Shown: one piece after another, positions 56,165-64,000 of the stretch
Position numbering within the stretch: position 1 is the stretch's first letter
Layout of the letters: each line of letters begins with the position of its first letter
Source: Bombardia bombarda
Taxonomy: Eukaryota; Ascomycota; Sordariomycetes; Sordariales; Lasiosphaeriaceae
NCBI GenBank assembly: GCA_030512295.1
Contig: JAULSR010000006.1
Coordinates: 620,001 to 684,000, forward strand
Reading direction: 5' to 3'
Length of the DNA stretch: 64,000 bases
Translations under genes and position numbers: made by a program
The notes under the pieces: model-generated
The model's input: only the letters and a program-made list of their open reading frames with translations
Database searches by the model: none
What the model was told of the DNA's origin: nothing

Positions 56165-57061
56165 ATGACAGTGGCAGATATTCTCTCTTCGTCTCCATAT
56201 GCCCACCTGGTAGTGGCCATCAGTCTTATTGTCACTGTATATGCCCTCTATGGGGCGGTCTGGCGCCTTTACCTAAGCCCCATCTCCCATGTTCCGGGCC
56301 CAAAACTTGCAGCTTTGACTTGGTGGTATGAGTTCTATTACGACATCATTCTAGGAGGACAGTATACGTTTAAAATCATTGAGCTTCACCGAACGTACGG
56401 CCCTATCATCCGGATCAACCCTTATGAAATTCACATAGGCGATCCGGAATTTCACTCAGAATTATACCCGACCTCGAATCGGCGGCGAGATAAATGGAGG
56501 TTCTATACCAAACAATTTGGTGCTGATGGTGCGTATCAGAGCATGCTCTATGAGCTTTTTACGGATAATAACTCGTTGATCTGCTGATGCTGACAGCTTG
56601 CTAAGAGAGCAGCATCTGTACGACTGATCATGAGCACCACAAGGCTCGTAGGGCTGCTCTAAATCCATTCTTCTCTCTTCAGACTGTCAGAGCACTGCAG
56701 CCGGTTGTCGAGGAGAGAGTGGACACTTTGATGGCTCGGCTTCACGAGTATGGCAAGAATCCTGGCACGCAGCCCTTGGATATGATGTATCCATTCTCTG
56801 CGTTTACATATGGTAATTACCAAAAAAAAAAAAAAAACAGTCTCTCTTGGCTAGACCATGTACCTGACCTCCAACCAGATGTCATCAACGAGTATAGCTT
56901 TGCCAGGTCTTATCACTTGCGTGAGCTGTCCACATGCCCTTCAATAGCCCCCGCGTGCTAACTCATTACAGTCGAGAAGCCCGACTTCGGTAAGGAAGTC
57001 ACAGACAGCCTCCTGACAGGAACATTCTACGGGTAGGCCAAATACTCTAAACTCGACAAAG

Positions 57062-57098
<37 letters not shown>

Positions 57099-58135
57099 GG
57101 AGGCTCAGATAATCAGCTAAGCCTTAGTTATGTTGTAGGAAATGGATCCAACACGTGGGAATCATCATCAAGCTCATCAATGCGCTGCCCGAGACCATCT
57201 CAGTGCGCGTAGCCCCCGCGTTGCGTGGCTTCTTCAAGCTCAAAAACGACATTCTGCACCAAATCGCCGAGATCCAAGCGACCTCCAACACCGACAAGTG
57301 GGAGCTCGACGTATCCCATCCCACCCTCTTCCACGAGCTGCTCTCATCCAAGATCCTCCCGCCGGCCGAGAAAACAGCCCAGCGTCTCTCCCACGAGGGC
57401 CAGATTATAGTCCAGGGCGGTACGCTGACCACCTCATGGGCCCTGACCCTCGCCACATTCCACCTCCTTGACCGCCCCATCACCCTTCGCCTGCTGCGCG
57501 ACGAGCTCATAGCCAAGATCCCCGACTCAAACGCACCCATGCCCGTCGCCGAGCTCCAGCAGTTCCCCTATCTCAACGCCGTCGTCAAGGAGGTACTCCG
57601 CCACGCCATCGGCACCAGCGGCCGCCTTACCCGCGTCTGTCCAGACGAGACGCTGACCTACACGAATCCCGATACCGATATCACAACCGCCATCCCCCCG
57701 GGCGTGCCCGTCAGCATGACAACCTACAAGACCATCACGGACCCAGACCTCTTCCCTCACCCACACGAGTTCCGCCCCGAGCGCTGGCTCGCCCCCGGAA
57801 CGCAGGAGGAGCAGGAGCAAGAAGACCATGAGCAAGAGCAAGAGCAAGAGCCGGAACAGGAGTCGGAGCAGCAGCGGCTGGAGCGGTTCCTGACCATCTT
57901 TGGTGGCGGCTCCCGCATATGTCTGGGCATGCCCCTCGCCATGGCCGAGCTCTTCATCGTGATTGCCAAGATGTGGCGCGTCTGGGGCGCCCCGGACGAT
58001 CAGCGCAAAGGGGACGTGGGCGTCGTGCGCGTCTATGAGACGACGACGCGCGACGCCATGATGGTGGCCGACTGGTTCGTCCCCATGCCGGCTCGCGAGT
58101 CCGAGGGTATCAGGGTGACATTTGAGAGCAAGTGA
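56165..58135 (+). CDS. Cytochrome P450 monooxygenase
   Basis: Microsomal P450. Exons 56165-56528, 56606-56812, 56879-56920, 56972-57032 and 57139-58135 give 556 residues with consistent phases. N-terminal membrane anchor (AHLVVAISLIVTVYALYGAV), then YLSPISHVPGPKLAALTWWY and YGPIIRINPYEIHIGDPEF, the usual start of trichodiene-oxygenase-like fungal P450s. I helix QGGTLTTSW (317-325), ExxR at 376-379 (EVLR), RPERW, heme loop FGGGSRICLG (479-488; Cys486). Oddities: Leu321 sits where the I helix normally has an acid, and a Gln/Glu-rich insertion (about 25 residues) lies between RPERW and the heme loop. ATG 56165 is preferred over 56003 because it gives the short N-terminal anchor usual for this class. 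Substrate unknown; no biosynthetic core enzyme is in the window. Confidence 0.87.
57063..57098 (+). repeat. (CAT)12 microsatellite in P450 intron 4
   Basis: Twelve CAT units within the fourth intron (57033-57138), which makes that intron longer than the others in the gene. Confidence 0.9.
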
Positions 58136-59354
58136 CGTCGTGACTGCCTGGGTAGGTGTAGGTGTGTGGTCGAGGCCCGGAGAAGGAACAAGTTTGCGGT
58201 CTTGTGTGTTTCTTTTTCTGTTTCCTTTTTTTCTGTTTGTTTTCTCGTTAGGGGAGAAACACTTCATTCTCTCCTCTCAGTTTGGATACCTTTCCCGGCC
58301 AGATACTATTTGACACCCTGAATCGTCCTCTATTTCCAGTTCCATCTTTGGTTTACTGCCCTGCCTTGCCCATATAAATCATGAACACGATGGATATATG
58401 TTCGTGATAATAACTTGGAGATGCACAATCGAAGACGCTGAGTCGTCAATCACAAAGAATGAAGGAAACCAATGACGTTCGATGTCTAAGGTACCTTACA
58501 ATGCATTTACGGACCGAATAACCTTATTCGCACAATTGCTCTATCTATAGTTTTATATATTACACAAAGTGGTCCCGTCCCTTCTCCTATTCGTTTTCAC
58601 AGAACCATTTACTACTACATTATGAATATGTTGTCTCATCTTTCTGTCCCCAACTTGCGTCCCATAGGTCTGTATCCGGGCATCTGGACGGGTGAACTGA
58701 CAAAAACACCAACAAGTACACGGTGTAGGTGATTTAATTACACAGGGTGAGCTAAAGGCAGGTAGGTTTAGGTACGATTACCATATTCTATACAATAACA
58801 GAAACATCGATATCATACGCCTTAGTAACTTCCTTTTCTCTCCCTCCTCCGACAATCTTCGTCTCATGCCTCCTATCGACCACCCGTCACTAATGTGAAT
58901 CTCGTTTCATATCTGACAAAAGAAATTAAAATAAAACAGCAAAAACAGGCGTGCTAGAGAGTTTGTTTCTGCATTGTGCAGCCTTAAGAATGAGTGAAAA
59001 GAACAAGAGATGTAAGCTGGCCCAACATGAGCGGCGCTACTCTCATTGGCCTCCGATATATAAAACAAGAATGAAATGATAATAATGAAAGCAGATAAAC
59101 AATGCGCAAAAGGGGGTATCATTCTAGTTCAGCCTTGTGCTGCTCGTTTAGAAAGCAAGATGTGATGCGCCAATAGTATGTATGCCAGTCCGAATGGTAT
59201 GGGTATGTGCGCTCGTAATATCTGTCGTGTTCTCTCTCCCGAGCAAAAAAAAAAAAAATTGACAAAGGAAATAAATTACTGGTTTATGCCATATCCATCC
59301 TTCCACAACATTCCAACCTGAGTTGCCTCTTCGGCACATGACGCAATCCATCTC
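58136..59354. other. Convergent intergenic region, 1.2 kb
   Basis: Between the P450 (+) and the right-edge coiled-coil gene (-). AT-richer, no gene supported. Confidence 0.45.
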
Positions 59355-62300
59355 CTAATCTTCTTCGAAGAAGCCTGCATCATCGAAATCTTCTGCCTGC
59401 GCATCCGAGTCGTAGGCGCTGGGACGCATCATGGGAGGTGTCACAGGGCCGGGCAACGAACGGCGGGGAGGGGTCTCAGCCGACGGCATCTTCCCTTCCT
59501 GTTTCGAGCCCGAAGAAACTCCTGATATCCCTCTGGGTCGATTGGCGAGATCTTGAGCAGTGAATCGACGACCAGTATTGGAAAACGCGGTAGGCTGTTG
59601 CGTTGAGGCGGCGGGCGGGGTTTGGCGCATGCCCGAAGCAGGTGGCGTCAAAAGTCCCCCAAGAAAGGTGTTAGGGGATGAACTCGTTCTTGAAGGCGTC
59701 GAGTTGCTTCCACTCGTGGGCGCAGGAGAGGACAGTACACTGCCCAAGCTGCCGAATGAGCCTGGGTCTCTTCCTTTGCGCCAGTTGCCCCATGCTGCGG
59801 CCAGAGGGCCAACGGCTTGAGCGACCCGCGGCGTTGCGGCATCCCGGATTGTGGCGGCGATATTCGGCAGGTTGATAGCTGACCCGCCGTTCATCGCCCT
59901 CTCACGCTCCTGTTCCTCCATTTGTAGATTGGCCTTTAGACGGATTGCAGCGTCCCTAACGGCATTCTTGTCGTAATCTTCACGTCCAAGAGCCGCGATG
60001 ATATCCTGAAGGTCCGAGTGTCGTACGGCAAGGAGTTCACGAAGCCAGATAATCTCATCGTCGCGCTTTGAAATCTTAATTTCTGCGTCGGGATCAACTT
60101 TGGAAGCCTGTTGCTCAAGCTCCTCGATTCTATGCTCTCGCTCTTGTAGCTGCTCCTGCAGCACCATAATAGATTCGCGAAGAGCCTGTGGTGAGATCTT
60201 CTCAGGTAGTTCCATCTGGTGCGAGGTAGCTTTGGGCTGCACAGAGGGCTCCGAATTAGCAACAGAAGACTTCGCCGCTTGGGCGGCGGCAAGAGCAGCC
60301 TCCTTAGCAACCTCAAGTCTCTCCTCAAGGTGGGCCACCCTATCCTGCAGATACTCGGACTTGGACGTTGAAATGCTCAAACGTTCCAGCAGGTTTTGCT
60401 CGGCCCGTTGGGCATCCTCGGTCGTGTTGCTAAGCTGGCGTTCGTAGCGGGCTTGCAAATCCTCAATCTCATTCTGTTGCTTTTGTTCAAGCTCCTCGAG
60501 CTCCGCTCTCTTCGAGGTTTCAGCTTCCTCCAGAAGCATTTCGTGGCGGGCTCTGGCGGTATCGGCATCCATCTTGACTTGATCCAGCCGAGATCTGAAT
60601 CTCGCCATTTGATCCTCGAGCTCTCCACGGACGACATTAACCTGGTGATTCGCGTCCTCCACCTCAGCTTGCATCGTCTCCCGAGTGCGCTGGACCTCGC
60701 GAGCGCCCGACTCCCTGGCCTCTTGGAACTCGGCTTGGAAACGAAGAGTGCTCTGCTGTAGCTTGCTATTCTCTGTACGTAACTCGCTAAGCAGAGCTTC
60801 GAGTCTCTTGCATTCCGCAACAGCCCGCATGCCTTGACGCTCGCCCATTTCCAGTCTCTCAAGCTCGGTTTCAATGCGCTCGCGGGTTCTAGCCTCTGCT
60901 TGAAGCCTGGCATCGAGAACTTCCTGGCGTGCGAGCATTGCCTGCTCCTTCTTTGCACGCTGGGCATTTTCTTCCGTGATATTATGTGCAGTTTGCGCTA
61001 ATTCTTCCTGCAGCAGCACAAACTTTGAGCGCCAGTTATCCCGAATCCGTTCATTCTCTTCGAGTTGTGTGGCAAGAGTGTCAATGAGCTTATGCATGGC
61101 CTTATTCTCTCCAAGGGCTTCAGTAAGATCATCCCCGCGTCTTTGGGCAGCTTCAGTCAACCGATCTGTCTCAGCTCGCAGATTTCGGGCTTCCAGTCGA
61201 GCATCCCGCAAGTCAGCTTCGAGGACATTGATACGGCTCTGGCCTTCACTTTGAGACTGCTGAGAATTTGCCTGCCCAGCCTCCAGAAGAGCAAGGCGCA
61301 TAGAGTTCTTGCTATGAGTCGCTTCCGCGGCTTTCATCTTCTGCTCCTTCTCATCGATAACTTCCCGAAGGCGAGTTTCCTCCTCGGAAGATATACGCAA
61401 TAGGCGTTGGACTTCTGACAGTCTATCTTCGGCAGCTCTCCGAGCCTGGACTTCTTCCTCTGCCTGTTGTTCGGAGTGATGAACACGGCCCTCCAGGTCT
61501 GCTATGCGCTGGTTCAAGGCACTGTTGTTCATCATCTCAACCTCAATCTTGGTCGCGGCTGATTCAAGCTCCCGATTGAGTTCCGCAGCACGATCTTCGG
61601 CAGCCCGTCTTGAAGTGATTTCAGTCTCTACCTTGGTCTCTTCGAGGCGGATTCGCTGCTCGAGCTCGAGCACGCGAGCCTGGAGCTCGTTGACTTGCTC
61701 GTCATTGTTGGAGGCAGGTTGAGGGGCAGGGGGTATCCGACTCTCAATAGCCTCCTCAATGATACTTTTGAGTTCCTCTCCACGGATGTCAGGTAGTGGT
61801 TGTTGACTGAACTGCTCCTTCATTTCCGCAAGGGCTTTGAGAACAATAGAATCGTCGATTGACACGGGCGCTGCAATAGCTGCCACCTCTTTTTGTTGAA
61901 CACGCTGTTGAGTTGAAAAGGCATCCAAGACGGCAGATCGGATCTGCTCCATTTTGCGATCCCGACGTGGGCTCATCGAGCGCCTAGGTACAGGAATATC
62001 ATCGTCCTCATCATCGGCATCGCTTTCTCGGATATCTGCAGACATGCTACGTCTATCGGGCCGACTAGAAGGTGCTCGTCTAGACCCGACTGCTAGCTTA
62101 TGCTTGATAGTGTCAAGTGTTTGTTCGAGAGGTCCTAGACGAGCTGCCAGAAGACCACCAACAAGCTCGTTGACATGGCCATCGAAGAAATTAACCCGGG
62201 ACTCCAGCTTTATCTGCTCGTCGTCGCTAAAGACACCATCCCAATCACTAGCAGGCAAACTCTCACTTCCATTGAGATGATGAATGGGGCCATTAAACGA

Positions 62301-64000
62301 CCGGGGACTTTTAGGGCGGTCGACAAAGGGATCATCAAGCTCAGTTGAGAGCACCGGCTGGGCTTCTTCAGTATGGACCACATCGTACTGACGTGAGCTC
62401 GGGCTTGGAGCTTCGCTTTGGAACTGGCCTTGGGGAGGCAAATGCAAAGGCGAAGAGCTCGTAACGGCAGCCAAAGATATATGGCGTGTTGGGCTTGGTT
62501 GATGCCACCGGGGTGGGCTCTCCACGCTCTTGTTAACGCCCATGTTGGGGTTCTGGTTAAGATGACGCATGATAGCATCAATATCATCAAATGTGGGTTC
62601 TTGATCTTCAGTAGAAGCATTGGTAGGTTCGCTATCTACGACTGGAGCAGAAGCCTCAGCAGAGATGGACAAGGATCGACCAGCATCGTCAGCTTCAAGT
62701 GGTGAGACAATCTGTTCAGCCTCCACAACCTCGTCATCTTGAACTGGCGAGGGTAAAGAGGCGAATCGAGAAGCAGCAAGTCCAGCTGGCTTTGGAGGCG
62801 GCGAAGCATATCGAGATGCAGCCAATCCTTTCGGGACTGCTGCAATATGCGAAATCTCTTCCGCAAATGTCTCATTGGGACTTGGTGCTGCTTCTTCGGC
62901 TGCTTGTTCAGGAAGCTCTCCGGCCAAGTCATCTTCGGGTGCCTGTTCAGCATGCGTTGTCGTTGATTCAGTATTAGGTGCGGCAATAGGGGTGTCAACA
63001 ATTTCGTCAGTAGGCTCTTCAGCTGGAGTTCCCCACACAGGCACGCCAGGCACAAATACTCTGGCCGTTGCAGAAAGAGATTTGTTATGTCCCAGATAAC
63101 TCATATCATCTCCGAAAGGCGCGGCCTCAGCAAATGATTGTATATCCGACTTGCTCTCGAATTCAAATGGCGCCCAGTTCATTGTTGCCTGGTCAGGGGA
63201 AGTCGCGGTTGGGCTGACAGTCGCTTTCGTATCGGTTGCTTCAGAAACCATCGTCGATGACAGAGTCATATCAGCCTGACCAAGGTTGGATTCATCGAAA
63301 GATCTCTCTTCCAGGGGGGTTGCCTCGTCTTCGGTGACCCTTTCAGATATCGACTCCGGGACAGGAGTAGCCTCCTCGGTGGGTTGTTCAGCAAACAGAG
63401 GTACGTTACTGTTCTCGGTGTCATTGGCACGAGCTCGCTTAATCCGTGACTCGTCGACCGGACGACCATCGGGTCCGTCATGGATTTCGTCGGGCCGGGG
63501 TGATTTTAATTGACGACTCTCCGGCTGTACGATAGGCACGGCTTTCGATTTCTTTGTTGGCATTACGATCTCGGCGGCATTCAAGTCAATATTGCCGAAG
63601 ATCGCGCTTCCACCCTTGATGCTCTCGCCTCCTGACAATGGGCCCGTGGTAATGGAGTTAGATAACGAGTGTGGAGTAAAAGCCGGAGCATCTGGACGGA
63701 ATTTGGGACCAGAGGATGCAAAGCTGAAATCTGTCTGGCCCGGGGAAAACATAGGGGCATTAACGTTGATCTTGGATGAGGTGATGGCTGGTAGACTGAA
63801 TTGGCCCGAGGTGGCTGAACTCAAACCTGCATTGAAGACAGCTGGCTGGAAGTTGTTTGTCGCAAAATTAAATGGTGCCGGTCTGAATGTGCTTGAAGGG
63901 TTGAACTTAAACTCTGGAGCCTCCACATTCAACTTGGACAACGAAGCCTTGCTGCCGTGGCTGGGGTTGTGCACATGGGGCCCACCAGTAGGCTTGCCAG
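59355..64000 (-). CDS. Large multi-PAM2-like, coiled-coil protein, 5' partial
   Basis: Open from the right edge to a stop at 59355, about 1,547 residues in view with no intron; the first visible residues are GKPTGGPHVHNPSHGSK and the start lies outside. Close to the visible N-terminus are three motifs of PAM2 type (Leu/Ile/Phe..Ala-Pro..Phe.Pro): KLNVEAPEFKFNP (63935-63897), KINVNAPMFSP (63773-63741) and KFRPDAPAFTP (63704-63672). PAM2 peptides bind the MLLE domain of poly(A)-binding protein. A disordered acidic region follows, then a long coiled coil from about 62200 to 59950 (heptads such as LEQRIRLEETKVETEITSRR). The C-terminus has AWGNWRKG and an acidic end (FDDAGFFEED). No motor, kinase or membrane domain. 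Function not established; an mRNA/endosome scaffold is a hypothesis. Confidence 0.75.
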   Translation of the reverse strand, partial: GKPTGGPHVHNPSHGSKASLSKLNVEAPEFKFNPSSTFRPAPFNFATNNFQPAVFNAGLSSATSGQFSLPAITSSKINVNAPMFSPGQTDFSFASSGPKFRPDAPAFTPHSLSNSITTGPLSGGESIKGGSAIFGNIDLNAAEIVMPTKKSKAVPIVQPESRQLKSPRPDEIHDGPDGRPVDESRIKRARANDTENSNVPLFAEQPTEEATPVPESISERVTEDEATPLEERSFDESNLGQADMTLSSTMVSEATDTKATVSPTATSPDQATMNWAPFEFESKSDIQSFAEAAPFGDDMSYLGHNKSLSATARVFVPGVPVWGTPAEEPTDEIVDTPIAAPNTESTTTHAEQAPEDDLAGELPEQAAEEAAPSPNETFAEEISHIAAVPKGLAASRYASPPPKPAGLAASRFASLPSPVQDDEVVEAEQIVSPLEADDAGRSLSISAEASAPVVDSEPTNASTEDQEPTFDDIDAIMRHLNQNPNMGVNKSVESPPRWHQPSPTRHISLAAVTSSSPLHLPPQGQFQSEAPSPSSRQYDVVHTEEAQPVLSTELDDPFVDRPKSPRSFNGPIHHLNGSESLPASDWDGVFSDDEQIKLESRVNFFDGHVNELVGGLLAARLGPLEQTLDTIKHKLAVGSRRAPSSRPDRRSMSADIRESDADDEDDDIPVPRRSMSPRRDRKMEQIRSAVLDAFSTQQRVQQKEVAAIAAPVSIDDSIVLKALAEMKEQFSQQPLPDIRGEELKSIIEEAIESRIPPAPQPASNNDEQVNELQARVLELEQRIRLEETKVETEITSRRAAEDRAAELNRELESAATKIEVEMMNNSALNQRIADLEGRVHHSEQQAEEEVQARRAAEDRLSEVQRLLRISSEEETRLREVIDEKEQKMKAAEATHSKNSMRLALLEAGQANSQQSQSEGQSRINVLEADLRDARLEARNLRAETDRLTEAAQRRGDDLTEALGENKAMHKLIDTLATQLEENERIRDNWRSKFVLLQEELAQTAHNITEENAQRAKKEQAMLARQEVLDARLQAEARTRERIETELERLEMGERQGMRAVAECKRLEALLSELRTENSKLQQSTLRFQAEFQEARESGAREVQRTRETMQAEVEDANHQVNVVRGELEDQMARFRSRLDQVKMDADTARARHEMLLEEAETSKRAELEELEQKQQNEIEDLQARYERQLSNTTEDAQRAEQNLLERLSISTSKSEYLQDRVAHLEERLEVAKEAALAAAQAAKSSVANSEPSVQPKATSHQMELPEKISPQALRESIMVLQEQLQEREHRIEELEQQASKVDPDAEIKISKRDDEIIWLRELLAVRHSDLQDIIAALGREDYDKNAVRDAAIRLKANLQMEEQERERAMNGGSAINLPNIAATIRDAATPRVAQAVGPLAAAWGNWRKGRDPGSFGSLGSVLSSPAPTSGSNSTPSRTSSSPNTFLGGLLTPPASGMRQTPPAASTQQPTAFSNTGRRFTAQDLANRPRGISGVSSGSKQEGKMPSAETPPRRSLPGPVTPPMMRPSAYDSDAQAEDFDDAGFFEED

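Noticed and set aside
57063..57098. CRISPR-like periodicity
   Set aside because: Simple CAT microsatellite within a P450 intron; no repeat-spacer structure anywhere in the window.
49257..58135. A secondary-metabolite cluster (MFS, amidase, P450)
   Set aside because: No polyketide synthase, peptide synthetase, terpene cyclase or pathway regulator is present, and the genes are separated by a tRNA and an unrelated membrane-protein gene.

Overview
The window is nuclear DNA of a filamentous ascomycete, most likely a sordariomycete and plausibly Hypocreales. The support is: short spliceosomal introns (about 50-160 nt, GT-AG, CTAAY-type branch sites), intron-bearing housekeeping genes of fungal type, fungus-specific families (SOG2, Pho85-type cyclin, GPI-anchored wall protein, the conserved domain I recognise as DUF7924), and a Tc1-type transposon relic whose tryptophan codons have become stops, as repeat-induced point mutation (RIP) would do. 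I placed exon borders by hand from splice signals, reading phase and family continuity.

Layout. 1-2071: 3' part of a Pcl-type cyclin. 5516-8422: SOG2-like leucine-rich-repeat protein of the RAM polarity pathway. 9127-11191 (-): phosphopantothenate-cysteine ligase. 12420-14262 (-): mitochondrial Mg2+ channel Mrs2. 14895-16199: F-box protein. 16817-17376 (-): ribosomal protein S30 in five exons. 18230-19264: secreted CREG-like protein with a His-rich insertion. 19829-23815 (-): large conserved protein of unknown function. 25707-26265 (-): roadblock dynein light chain. 26682-27832: Ipi1. 29852-31834: DEAD-box helicase. 32950-40051: an accessory island with a frameshifted gene, a kinase-like gene carrying a stop and a degenerate DFG, an AT-rich RIP-like Tc1 relic, and an intact DUF7924-type gene with a PD-(D/E)XK-like pattern. 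40730-42564 (-): acetyl-CoA transporter. 43823-44835: Mcm21/CENP-O. 46083-46952 (-): GPI-anchored wall protein. 49257-50788: MFS transporter with a GC-AG intron. 51110-51240 (-): tRNA-Arg(CCU). 52132-53872: secreted amidase. 54119-54964 (-): single-pass membrane protein. 56165-58135: cytochrome P450. 59355 to the right edge (-): large coiled-coil protein with several PAM2-like motifs.

The genes are individual fungal loci; there is no operon logic and no clear biosynthetic cluster, although the distal part (MFS, amidase, P450) has an accessory flavour. The most striking feature is the tRNA-Arg(CCU) gene. Its cloverleaf is canonical only if a 59-nt segment inside the T stem is removed, and that segment has every hallmark of a spliceosomal intron (GTAAGC, CTAAT, CAG). 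Second is the right-edge protein, which combines several PAM2-like poly(A)-binding-protein ligands with a very long coiled coil, an architecture resembling the endosomal mRNA-transport scaffold Upa2.
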